In this document: positions 8,551-19,878 of the stretch, piece after piece
Layout of the letters: each line of letters starts with the position of its first letter
Numbering within the stretch: position 1 is the first letter of the stretch
Source of the DNA: Falsochrobactrum shanghaiense
GTDB taxonomy: Bacteria; Pseudomonadota; Alphaproteobacteria; Rhizobiales; Rhizobiaceae
Assembly: GCF_003149535.1 (NCBI RefSeq)
Contig: NZ_QGDB01000006.1
Span: 62,001-126,000 of the forward strand
Length of the DNA: 64,000 nt
Direction of reading: 5' to 3'
Translations under genes and position numbers: made by a program
The notes under the pieces: model-generated
The model's input: the letters and a program-made list of their open reading frames with translations, nothing else
Told to the model about the DNA's origin: nothing
Database searches by the model: none

Positions 8551-11500
8551 TTGCCTATCAGAAAAATTCTGGTCGCCAACCGTTCCGAAATCGCCATTCG
8601 CGTGTTCCGCGCGGCCAATGAGCTGGGCCTTAAAACGGTGGCGATATGGGCGGAAGAAGACAAGCTCTCACTGCATCGTTTCAAGGCGGATGAAAGCTAT
8701 CAGGTCGGGCGCGGGCCGCATCTCGCGCGTGATCTGGGGCCGATTGAAAGCTATCTTTCCATTGATGAAGTGATCCGCGTTGCCAAGCTTTCGGGCGCGG
8801 ATGCAATCCATCCGGGCTATGGGCTTCTGGCGGAAAGCCCGGAATTTGCCGAAGCCTGCGCGCAAAACGGCATCATCTTCATCGGCCCGAAGCCGGAAAC
8901 CATGCGACGGCTCGGCAACAAGGTGGCCGCGCGCAATCTGGCCATCGAGGTCGGCGTGCCGGTGGTGCCTGCGACCGAACCCTTGCCTGACGATATGGAC
9001 GAGGTGAAGAAGCTCGCCGCCGGGATCGGCTATCCGCTGATGCTCAAGGCAAGCTGGGGCGGCGGCGGGCGCGGTATGCGTGTCATCCGTGCGGAAGAGG
9101 ACCTTGAACGCGGCGTGACGGAAGCCAAGCGCGAAGCCAAGGCGGCTTTCGGCAAGGATGAAGTTTATCTCGAAAAGCTGGTCGAGCGCGCGCGCCATGT
9201 GGAAGTGCAGGTTCTGGGCGATACGCATGGCAATGCGGTGCATCTTTATGAGCGCGACTGCTCCATCCAGCGCCGCAATCAGAAGGTGGTGGAGCGCGCG
9301 CCAGCGCCCTATCTCGATGACGCGCAGCGGCAGGAACTTGCCGGATATGCGCTCAAAATTGCCCATGCGACCGATTATGTCGGTGCGGGCACGGTCGAAT
9401 TCCTGATGGATGTCGACACCGGCGCGTTTTATTTCATCGAGGTCAATCCGCGCATTCAGGTGGAACATACCATCACGGAAGAAGTGACGGGGATCGACAT
9501 CGTCAAGGCGCAGATTCATATTCTCGACGGTGCGGTGATTGGCACGCCGGAATCGGGAGTGCCGCCGCAGGAGGAAATCCGCCTCAACGGCCATGCGCTG
9601 CAATGCCGTATCACCACTGAAGACCCGGAACAGAACTTCATTCCCGATTATGGCCGCATCCAGGCCTATCGTTCGGCATCGGGTTTCGGCATCCGTCTGG
9701 ATGGTGGCACGGCCTATTCGGGCGCGGTCATCACCCGTTATTACGATCCGCTGCTGGTGAAGGTCACCGCATCGGGCGCAAGCCCGCTGGAAGCCATCCG
9801 GCGCATGGACCGCGCGCTGCGCGAGTTCCGCATTCGCGGGGTTGCCACCAATCTGACTTTTGTTGAAGCGATCATCAATCATCCGAAATTCCTGTCGAAT
9901 GATTATACGACGCGCTTCATCGACACGACGCCTGAACTTTTCACGCAGATGAAGCGGCAGGACCGTGCGACCAAGCTTCTGACCTATATTGCCGATGTGA
10001 CGGTGAACGGGCATCCCGAAACCAAGGGCCGCGCCGAGCCATCGCGCGATGCAGCCCGGCCAATCGTACCGTGGTTTGGCGATCATCCGCCTGCGGACGG
10101 CAGCAAGCAGTTGCTCGACAGGCTTGGTCCGCAAAAGTTTGCCGAGTGGATGCGCAATGAAAAGCGCGTTCTGGTGACGGATACGACCATGCGCGACGGT
10201 CATCAGTCGCTGCTGGCGACGCGCGTTCGCACCTATGATATTGCGCGCATCGCCAATGCTTATGCGCAGGCGCTGCCCAATCTGTTTTCGCTCGAATGCT
10301 GGGGCGGCGCTACCTTCGATGTTTCCATGCGCTTTCTCACGGAAGATCCGTGGGAGCGTCTGGCCAAGGTGCGTGAGGGCGCGCCCAATATCTTGTTGCA
10401 GATGCTTTTGCGCGGCGCCAATGGCGTCGGCTACAAGAGCTATCCCGACAATGTGGTGAAATATTTCGTCCGTGAAGCAGCCAGAGGCGGCATGGACCTG
10501 TTTCGCGTGTTCGACAGTCTCAACTGGGTCGAGAATATGCGCGTATCGATGGATGCGGTGCTTGAAGAGAACAAGCTCTGTGAAGCAGCCATCTGCTATA
10601 CGGGTGATATTCTCAATCCGGAACGCGCCAAATATGATCTTAAATATTATGTCGATCTGGCCAAGCAAGTCGAAAAGGCCGGTGCGCATATCATTGCGGT
10701 CAAGGATATGGCGGGGCTTTTGAAGCCTGCCGCAGCCCGCGTTCTGTTCAAGGCATTGCGCGAGGAAACCGATCTGCCGATCCATTTCCACACCCATGAT
10801 ACGTCCGGCATTTCTGCTGCCACCGTGCTGGCGGCGGTTGATGCAGGTGTCGATGCGGTCGATGCGGCTATGGATGCATTTTCGGGCAACACGTCGCAGC
10901 CGTGCCTCGGTTCGATTGTCGAGGCACTGCACGGATCCGAGCGCGATCCGGGGTTGGATACGGAATCGATCCGCCGCATTTCCTTCTACTGGGAAGCGGT
11001 GCGCAACCAATATGCGGCCTTTGAAAGTGATCTCAAGGGCCCGGCTTCGGAGGTTTACTTACATGAAATGCCGGGCGGTCAGTTTACGAACCTGAAAGAA
11101 CAGGCTCGTTCGCTGGGGCTTGAAACGCGCTGGCATGAAGTGGCGCAGGCCTATGCCGATGTGAACCGCATGTTCGGCGATATTGTCAAGGTCACGCCGT
11201 CTTCCAAGGTGGTGGGTGATATGGCGCTGATGATGGTGAGCCAGGACCTGACTGTGGCCGATGTCGAAGATCCCGACAAGGATATTGCTTTCCCCGATTC
11301 GGTGGTTTCAATGATGCGCGGTGATCTGGGCCAGCCGCCAGCCGGATGGCCGCAGGCGCTTCAGAAGAAGGTGCTGAAGGGTGAAAAGCCGTTCACCGAA
11401 CGCCCCGGTTCGCTGCTTAAACCGGCTGATCTGGAAGCCGAGCGCAAGTCGGTTGAGGAAAGTGTCGAGCGCGAAATCACCGATCAGGAATTTGCATCCG

Positions 11501-12012
11501 CACTGATGTATCCCAAGGTCTTCACCGACTATGCGGCAGCGCATGAAAATTATGGGCCGACCAGCGTTTTGCCAACGCCGGTCTATTTCTACGGTCTCAA
11601 GCCGGAAGAAGAGGTTTTTGTCGATCTCGAACGTGGCAAGACGCTGGTGATCGTCAATCAGGCGATCAGCGAGACGGATGAGAAGGGCATGGTGACGGTG
11701 TTCTTCGAGCTCAACGGACAGCCGCGCCGCGTCAAGGTGCCCAACCGCGCCAAGGGCGCTTCGGGTGGTGTGAAACGCAAGGCGGAACTGGGCAATGACC
11801 GGCAGGTTGGCGCGCCGATGCCGGGCGTGGTTTCGACCGTCGCGGTCGCCGTGGGGCAGAGTGTCAAGGCGGGGGATGTGCTGCTTTCCATCGAGGCCAT
11901 GAAGATGGAGACGGCGCTGCGTGCCGAGCGTGATGGCGCAATTGCCGAAGTGCTGGTGCGGCCCGGCGAGCAGATCGACGCCAAAGACCTGTTGATTGTT
12001 TATGCGGAGTGA
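8551..12012 (+). CDS. pyc: Pyruvate carboxylase
   Basis: A single-chain biotin enzyme of 1153 residues that converts pyruvate, bicarbonate and ATP to oxaloacetate. Domains in order: biotin carboxylase (about 1-455; PIRKILVANRSEIAIRVFRA at the start, ERDCSIQRRNQKVVE further on), carboxyltransferase (from about 540; LVTDTTMRDGHQSLLATR), an allosteric/linker region, and the biotinyl domain with SIEAMKMETAL near residue 1117 (Lys is the biotin site). The start is TTG at 8551: GGGAG lies 7 bases before it, and the family N-terminus begins exactly there. The gene stands alone, with a repeat directly after the stop. Confidence 0.97.
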   Translation: MPIRKILVANRSEIAIRVFRAANELGLKTVAIWAEEDKLSLHRFKADESYQVGRGPHLARDLGPIESYLSIDEVIRVAKLSGADAIHPGYGLLAESPEFAEACAQNGIIFIGPKPETMRRLGNKVAARNLAIEVGVPVVPATEPLPDDMDEVKKLAAGIGYPLMLKASWGGGGRGMRVIRAEEDLERGVTEAKREAKAAFGKDEVYLEKLVERARHVEVQVLGDTHGNAVHLYERDCSIQRRNQKVVERAPAPYLDDAQRQELAGYALKIAHATDYVGAGTVEFLMDVDTGAFYFIEVNPRIQVEHTITEEVTGIDIVKAQIHILDGAVIGTPESGVPPQEEIRLNGHALQCRITTEDPEQNFIPDYGRIQAYRSASGFGIRLDGGTAYSGAVITRYYDPLLVKVTASGASPLEAIRRMDRALREFRIRGVATNLTFVEAIINHPKFLSNDYTTRFIDTTPELFTQMKRQDRATKLLTYIADVTVNGHPETKGRAEPSRDAARPIVPWFGDHPPADGSKQLLDRLGPQKFAEWMRNEKRVLVTDTTMRDGHQSLLATRVRTYDIARIANAYAQALPNLFSLECWGGATFDVSMRFLTEDPWERLAKVREGAPNILLQMLLRGANGVGYKSYPDNVVKYFVREAARGGMDLFRVFDSLNWVENMRVSMDAVLEENKLCEAAICYTGDILNPERAKYDLKYYVDLAKQVEKAGAHIIAVKDMAGLLKPAAARVLFKALREETDLPIHFHTHDTSGISAATVLAAVDAGVDAVDAAMDAFSGNTSQPCLGSIVEALHGSERDPGLDTESIRRISFYWEAVRNQYAAFESDLKGPASEVYLHEMPGGQFTNLKEQARSLGLETRWHEVAQAYADVNRMFGDIVKVTPSSKVVGDMALMMVSQDLTVADVEDPDKDIAFPDSVVSMMRGDLGQPPAGWPQALQKKVLKGEKPFTERPGSLLKPADLEAERKSVEESVEREITDQEFASALMYPKVFTDYAAAHENYGPTSVLPTPVYFYGLKPEEEVFVDLERGKTLVIVNQAISETDEKGMVTVFFELNGQPRRVKVPNRAKGASGGVKRKAELGNDRQVGAPMPGVVSTVAVAVGQSVKAGDVLLSIEAMKMETALRAERDGAIAEVLVRPGEQIDAKDLLIVYAE

Positions 12013-12018
12013 CCCGCA

Positions 12019-12184
12019 CTAGTGGATTGAATTTGACGTTTGAATCCCGGCTGAAACATATGCTGTTTCAAACGTCAAATTTGAAAAATCCACTAGATAC
12101 ATATACTTGCTAGTGGTCTTTTTGATCCCAACATTTGCTCAGCGCTTGAGCCGAGGGATGCAAATGTTGGAATCAGACCACTAG
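12019..12184 (+). repeat. Tandem pair of CTAGTGG-ended palindromes
   Basis: Two large inverted repeats lie side by side. The first (12019-12096) is bounded by CTAGTGGATT and AATCCACTAG, with inner arms TTTGACGTTTGAA/TTTCAAACGTCAAA. The second (12110-12184) is bounded by CTAGTGGTCT and AGACCACTAG, with inner arms CCAACATTTGC/GCAAATGTTGG. They share only the CTAGTGG ends. They fill the whole gap between pyc and the MFS gene. No ORF is inside, so they look like non-autonomous elements or paired transcript-end structures. Confidence 0.85.
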
Positions 12185-12198
12185 AATTGACGAGAGCT

Positions 12199-13392
12199 AT
12201 GATGGAACAGCTTGCCGGACGGGAAAATGCGGTGGGAAAATCCCTGCCGCTTATCACCAGAGAACGCGTCGCCGTCGCGCTGCTGTTCCTGATGAACGGC
12301 TATATTTTCGGCGGCTGGGCTCCGAAAATCCCTGAATTCGCTGCACGGCTCGGTTTCGACAGCGCGGCGATGGGATTGATGATTTTCGTTTTCGGTGTCG
12401 GCTCGCTGGCCTGCATGCCCATTGCGGGCGCTCTGTCGGCGCATCACGGTTCGAGCATCGTCGCACGCATTGCGGCACTTGCGCTCGTGCCTGCCTTGTT
12501 CATCATCGCCTTGGTTCCCAATGTGCCTGCGGCCATTGCGGCCATGCTTTATTTTGGCGGCACGATCGCGGCCATGGATGTGGCGATGAATACCAATGCG
12601 GTCGCGGTGGAAAAATCCATGCGCCGCGCCATCATGTCATCCTGCCATGCCTTCTGGAGCCTTGGCGGCTTGATCGGCTCGGCGACGGGCGGTCTTCTGA
12701 TCGCGCGTGTCGGCGCGACGACCCACGCTGTCATCACGATGGTCGTGGCCGCAATCCTGCTTGCCATCGCATGGCCGAAAGTCATTTCGGACCAGCCGGT
12801 TCATCAGTCCGGGCAAAAGCAGAAATTGCGATTGCCGCGCAATCCGTTGCCGTGGCTGATTGGCGTCATGGCGCTGTTTTCCATGATCCCGGAAGGGGCA
12901 ATCCTTGATTGGGGCGCCTATTATCTGCGCGACGAGTTGGGTGCGTCGGTCGTGGTGGCGGGGTTTGGCTTTGCGGCCTTTTCCTTCACCATGGCGATCA
13001 TGCGCTTTGCCGGCGATCTGGTGCGCGACCGTTTTGGCGCAGTGAAGACATTGCGGGTCTGCACATTGATTGCGATGGCAGGCTTGCTGACTGCCGGGCT
13101 TTCCAGCCATCCCTATGCGGTGATCGTGGGCTTTGCCATTTGCGGCATCGGGATTTCCAATATGGTACCCATCGCCTTTTCCATGGCGGGGAACCTGCCG
13201 GGCGTCAATCCGGGCGTCAGCCTGTCCATCGCCACGACGCTTGGCTATTCGGGCATGCTGGTCGCGCCTTCGCTGATCGGCTTTGTGGCGCGCCATAGCG
13301 GCTTTGGCGTGGTGTTCGTCGCCATGCCCGTGCTGCTGCTGGTTGTCCTGTCGTTTTCAGGTCTTGCGCGCTACGCCGATCAGAAACATTAA
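12199..13392 (+). CDS. MFS transporter (YbjJ-like)
   Basis: A 397-residue inner-membrane carrier with about 12 hydrophobic segments, split into two halves by a polar loop near residue 200 (VISDQPVHQSGQKQKLRL). The stretch FGGWAPKIPEFAARLGF after the first helix is typical of the YbjJ-type MFS group. Substrate unknown. ATGs at 12199 and 12202 are both possible. The gene starts just beyond the palindrome pair and is convergent with hbdH: its stop at 13392 abuts the end of hbdH at 13393. Confidence 0.85.
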   Translation: MMEQLAGRENAVGKSLPLITRERVAVALLFLMNGYIFGGWAPKIPEFAARLGFDSAAMGLMIFVFGVGSLACMPIAGALSAHHGSSIVARIAALALVPALFIIALVPNVPAAIAAMLYFGGTIAAMDVAMNTNAVAVEKSMRRAIMSSCHAFWSLGGLIGSATGGLLIARVGATTHAVITMVVAAILLAIAWPKVISDQPVHQSGQKQKLRLPRNPLPWLIGVMALFSMIPEGAILDWGAYYLRDELGASVVVAGFGFAAFSFTMAIMRFAGDLVRDRFGAVKTLRVCTLIAMAGLLTAGLSSHPYAVIVGFAICGIGISNMVPIAFSMAGNLPGVNPGVSLSIATTLGYSGMLVAPSLIGFVARHSGFGVVFVAMPVLLLVVLSFSGLARYADQKH

Positions 13393-14184
13393 TTATTCCG
13401 CGGTCCAGCCGCCATCGACCGGCAGGGCTGCGCCATTGATCTGTGCTGCCGCATCGGTGATCAGGAAAGCGGCGAGCGCGCCGATCTGGCCTGCGGTAAC
13501 GAATTGCTTTGTGGGCTGTTTTTCCAGCATCACATCATGGATGACCGTTTCGCGATCCATATTATAGGCTTTCATCTGATCGGGAATCTGCGCCTCGACC
13601 AAGGGGGTCAGCACATAGCCGGGGCAGATGGCGTTGGCTGTGATCTGGTGCTGCGCAAGTTCAAGTGCGGTGGTTCTGGTCAGCCCGACAATGCCGTGCT
13701 TGGCTGCCACATAGGCCGATTTATAGGGCGAAGCCACGAGGCCATGGGCGGAAGCAATATTGATGATGCGACCCCAGCCTGCTTTTTTCATATGTGGGAT
13801 CGCTGCGGCAATCGTATGAAAGGCCGAAGTCAGGTTGATTGCGATGATGCGGTCCCACTGTTCGGGCGGGAAGTCTTCAATCGGGGCCACATGCTGGATA
13901 CCGGCATTGTTGACGAGGATGTCGGCGCTGCCGAGCGCTGCGACGCTCTTGTCGATGAGCGCGCGGCATTGGTCCGCCTTTGCCATGTCGGCCTGAATAT
14001 AGATCACGTTAACGCCATGTTTTCTGGCGATTGTCTGCGCCAGTGCGTGGTCCTCTTCCCGGTCGGTGAACGAATTGATCACGACATTGTGCCCTGCCGT
14101 GGCAATCGCATGGGCGATGGCAAGGCCGATGCCCGAATTGGAACCGGTAATGATTGCAGTCTTGCGGTCCGGGGATGCGCTCAT
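13393..14184 (-). CDS. hbdH: 3-hydroxybutyrate dehydrogenase
   Basis: A 263-residue short-chain dehydrogenase. NAD site TGSNSGIG (residues 14-21), NNAG motif in ILVNNAGIQHVAPIEDFP, catalytic Ser in NIASAHG, and the Tyr-x3-Lys in SAYVAAKHG. The block GIQHVAPIEDFPPEQWD and the ICPGYVLTPLVEAQIPDQ region are typical of D-3-hydroxybutyrate dehydrogenases, which oxidise 3-hydroxybutyrate to acetoacetate. An acetyl-CoA acetyltransferase gene 4 kb away could act in the same ketone-body/PHB route. Confidence 0.9.
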   Translation of the reverse strand: MSASPDRKTAIITGSNSGIGLAIAHAIATAGHNVVINSFTDREEDHALAQTIARKHGVNVIYIQADMAKADQCRALIDKSVAALGSADILVNNAGIQHVAPIEDFPPEQWDRIIAINLTSAFHTIAAAIPHMKKAGWGRIINIASAHGLVASPYKSAYVAAKHGIVGLTRTTALELAQHQITANAICPGYVLTPLVEAQIPDQMKAYNMDRETVIHDVMLEKQPTKQFVTAGQIGALAAFLITDAAAQINGAALPVDGGWTAE

Positions 14185-14281
14185 CGACTTATATCCTGTT
14201 TGCCAATCGGGACATAATGAGAGGGCGACAGCGCGACGGCAAGAGATTATATAGAGGAAACCACAGGCGGACGGACATTGA

Positions 14282-15652
<1,371 letters not shown>

Positions 15653-16567
15653 TCAGCTTTGCCGCTCGGCGATAAAACGCGCAGCCTGTTTGAGGGTGGC
15701 GGCGTCTTCTCCGAATGGCTCAAGCAGGCTTTCGGCCTGCTTGACGAGCCCCGCCAGTTGCTTGCGCGTCCAGTCGATGCCATGCAGCGCGACCAGAGTG
15801 GCCTTGCCTGCTTGCGCATCCTTGCCGGTGGCCTTGCCCATGGCGGATGCATCCGCCGTCACATCGAGAAGATCATCGGCAAGCTGGAAGGCGAGACCGA
15901 TTGCCGAGCCGAATTCGGCCATGCGCTCGCGATCTTCGCGCGGCGCATTGGCAATGATTGCGCCTGCCTCGCAGGCAAAGCGGATCAGCGCGCCGGTTTT
16001 CATGGCTTGCAGCGTGATGATGCCCGCTTCGTCCGGCTTGTCGGTTTCGGCCATCAGATCGAACGCCTGACCTCCGACCATGCCGCCAATACCTGCGGCG
16101 CGGGCAAGGGCTGCGACAAGCTGCACGCGGACATGCGGCGCAAGGTCTGTTCCGTCGGATGCGATAATGTCGAATGCATAGGTGAGCAGGCCATCGCCTG
16201 CCAGAATGGCTGCGGCTTCGTCGAAAGCCCGATGCACGGTGGGCTGGCCGCGGCGCATATCGTCATTGTCCATGGCGGGCAGATCGTCGTGAACCAGCGA
16301 ATAGCAATGAATACATTCGAGCGCCGCCGCAACACGCAAAACCGGCTCGCCGGTCTTGCCGAACATGGCGGCACTTTCGATCACCAGAAAAGGGCGCAGC
16401 CTCTTGCCGCCGTTCAACACGCCGTGACGCATGGCCGCAAGCAGGCGCTGCGGTCGTGCAATCTCGCCGGTGCGCAGGCGCATGTCGAGCATGCCGGCCA
16501 GCATCGTTTCCACTTCGAGCGCGCGGCGGTTGAGAGAGTGAACAAAATCGTCAGACAGGTTTTCCAT
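15653..16567 (-). CDS. ispA: Farnesyl/geranyl diphosphate synthase (polyprenyl synthetase family)
   Basis: A 304-residue trans-prenyltransferase that condenses IPP with DMAPP/GPP. The first aspartate-rich motif is in SLVHDDLPAMDNDDMRRG and the second in FQLADDLLDV; GGKRLRPFLV is the IPP-binding region. The ATG at 16567 (MENLSDDFVHSLNRR) is preferred by family length; a TTG 12 codons upstream is possible, and neither start has a strong ribosome site. Product chain length (C15 likely) is inferred from family similarity. Confidence 0.9.
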   Translation of the reverse strand: MENLSDDFVHSLNRRALEVETMLAGMLDMRLRTGEIARPQRLLAAMRHGVLNGGKRLRPFLVIESAAMFGKTGEPVLRVAAALECIHCYSLVHDDLPAMDNDDMRRGQPTVHRAFDEAAAILAGDGLLTYAFDIIASDGTDLAPHVRVQLVAALARAAGIGGMVGGQAFDLMAETDKPDEAGIITLQAMKTGALIRFACEAGAIIANAPREDRERMAEFGSAIGLAFQLADDLLDVTADASAMGKATGKDAQAGKATLVALHGIDWTRKQLAGLVKQAESLLEPFGEDAATLKQAARFIAERQS

Positions 16568-16795
16568 ATAAAAGGGGATGGACGAAAGCGGTTGCGCGGT
16601 CAACTGGTCATGCAGATGAGCACAGGCTTTTTCATATGGCGGTCATCCTGCGTCCATTTGGAATCTAAAATGGGTCCCAACTTTTCGGAATGCATGTGAG
16701 CCGAGCGTTTGCGGCTTGTGTCACGCGCAAGATTATGGAATCGAGTTCAAACCTGTTAAGGAATACCATAAAGGCGCAGGCAACGGGCAGGGATC

Positions 16796-17527
16796 GTGGC
16801 GAAAATCATCATCAAGAACAGAGGCGGACGCAGCTATCTCGCCGAGCCGCCGCGCTGGGGCCGAAGGATCGTGATCGCGTTCTGGCTTCTTCTGGTGCTG
16901 GCATTGCTGCCTTTCGCGCTGCTGTTTCTCTACTCCGTGCCGTCCGTCCGTCCCGTTTCGACACTGATGGTCGTGGATAAGGTGCTGTTGCAGGACGTGG
17001 ATCGGCAATGGGTGAATATCGAGGATATAGCCCCCGTGCTGGTCAATACGGTCATGATGTCGGAGGACGGGCAGTTTTGCAGCCATGATGGCGTCGACTG
17101 GCATCAGCTCAGTCTCGTCCTCGAAGATGCGGGCGATGGCGCGCCAAGCCGTGGCGCATCGACGATCACGATGCAGGTGGTCAAGAACCTCTTTTTGTGG
17201 AATGGGCGTTCCTATATCCGCAAGGGATTGGAGTTCCCTCTCGCGATCGCTACCGATACGATCCTTTCCAAGCGGCGCATTATGGAAATCTATCTCAATA
17301 TTGCCGAATGGGGGCCGGGCATTTACGGGATCGAAGCCGCAGCGCAGCATTATTTCAAAAGACCGGCGGCAAAACTGACTGCGCAGCAATCGGCGCTTCT
17401 GGCCGTCACCCTGCCCAATCCGGCAATGCGCAACCCGACCAAGCCGACCCGCGCCATGCAGCGTACCGCGCGGATCGTTTCGGGCCGTGCGGCAAGGGCC
17501 GGACCCTATGTTACTTGCGTCAGATAG
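16796..17527 (+). CDS. mtgA: Monofunctional biosynthetic peptidoglycan transglycosylase
   Basis: A 243-residue GT51 enzyme that polymerises lipid II glycan chains at the inner membrane. One N-terminal membrane helix (about residues 25-47) is followed by the glycosyltransferase domain: SEDGQFCSHDGVDW with the catalytic Glu, GASTITMQVVKNLFLW, and the RIMEIYLNIAEWGPGIYGIEAA block. There is no transpeptidase domain. The start is GTG at 16796, with AGGGA close before it. rpmF follows downstream. Confidence 0.93.
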   Translation: MAKIIIKNRGGRSYLAEPPRWGRRIVIAFWLLLVLALLPFALLFLYSVPSVRPVSTLMVVDKVLLQDVDRQWVNIEDIAPVLVNTVMMSEDGQFCSHDGVDWHQLSLVLEDAGDGAPSRGASTITMQVVKNLFLWNGRSYIRKGLEFPLAIATDTILSKRRIMEIYLNIAEWGPGIYGIEAAAQHYFKRPAAKLTAQQSALLAVTLPNPAMRNPTKPTRAMQRTARIVSGRAARAGPYVTCVR

Positions 17528-17676
17528 GGCTGTAAGCTAAAAAAAGATCAGACTCCCGCTGGTCAAATGCCGCGAGAGCGTGTATAGGCACCTGACTTTC
17601 CGGAATTTTGTCCGCTGTGACAGGCTCCGCCGGGGCCGTGCCGGACCTTTATTGACCGATCAGTGGAGCTGAATCC

Positions 17677-19220
<1,544 letters not shown>

Positions 19221-19243
19221 GCCTTGAAATTGAGCGACTGAGC

Positions 19244-19267
19244 AAGGCGGCCTTCGGGCCGCTTTTT
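19244..19267 (+). terminator. Rho-independent terminator after the thiolase gene
   Basis: Stem GCGGCC/GGCCGC extended by AAG/TTT pairs, with a TTCG loop (19253-19256), followed by TTTTTT. Confidence 0.88.
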
Positions 19268-19410
19268 TATTCAGGCTTTGCCGAAAGCGCTGCAAACCTT
19301 AACAAGATCCGGATTTCTGGTTCTTTTGAAGGCGATAGGCGGCAATTATATAGGGGTGTTGCGGCCATCACCTACCAGATATTGTGGGAACAAACAGGGA
19401 AATGTTCTCA

Positions 19411-19430
19411 ATCAGCGATTCGTCGCTGAT
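19411..19430 (+). repeat. TTCG-loop hairpin repeat, copy 1
   Basis: ATCAGCGA-TTCG-TCGCTGAT forms an 8-bp perfect stem with a UUCG tetraloop, followed by TCGTTCC. The same block occurs at 19696. Confidence 0.8.
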
Positions 19431-19695
19431 TCGTTCCGGCTTTGGCCTGAAGGTTAATGACGGGGAGTGTTTTCTTGCGGCACGAGCATTAAACAACTAT
19501 CGGGATTTATTGATATTCACTCGCTTTGCATGCCTCTCGTCCTTTCGTCGTAAGCCGCATCGGGCAAAGGTTAACAGGCCCGGCATTTTGTTCCGCGACC
19601 GGATTAATCCTTAACGGGCCTGATTCACCATATGGTGGCGGGCCTCTGTATGAACACTATATATGGGGCGTGAACAAAAGGCGAAGAGACCGGAG

Positions 19696-19713
19696 TCAGC
19701 GATTCGTCGCTGA
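19696..19713 (+). repeat. TTCG-loop hairpin repeat, copy 2
   Basis: TCAGCGA-TTCG-TCGCTGA forms a 7-bp perfect stem with a UUCG loop, again followed by TTCGTTCC, in the same orientation as copy 1 and 286 bases from it. Confidence 0.8.
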
Positions 19714-19878
19714 TTCGTTCCAGACTCGTTCCATTTCTTAAAATGCGGGTTTGTTAAAATCCGCAACGACGGCTAAAACACTGGCTGAAACTTAACAAGA
19801 GCGCTTCCGGGCGAAGCCATAGAGTGCTATTCGCGTGGTTTCGTATATCGCCTTTGCTCGGGGAATTTTATTATTGGC

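Larger units (their letters stand above)
19268..19878 (+). other. Long intergenic region before the helicase gene
   Basis: About 610 bases with no convincing gene on either strand. It is AT-richer than its surroundings and contains many TTAAC/TTAAT words (for example 19299, 19455, 19571, 19605, 19791), the palindrome CACCATATGGTG near 19627, and two copies of a TTCG hairpin block listed separately. It may hold a non-coding RNA or a long regulated leader for the helicase gene; nothing recognised. Confidence 0.6.

Noticed and set aside
7074-8684. 536-residue open frame on the minus strand
   Set aside because: Antisense to LivJ copy 2 and its terminator.
8668-11010. 780-residue open frame on the minus strand
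   Set aside because: It is entirely antisense to the pyruvate carboxylase gene, with no family motif and arginine/histidine-rich composition typical of a codon-bias shadow.
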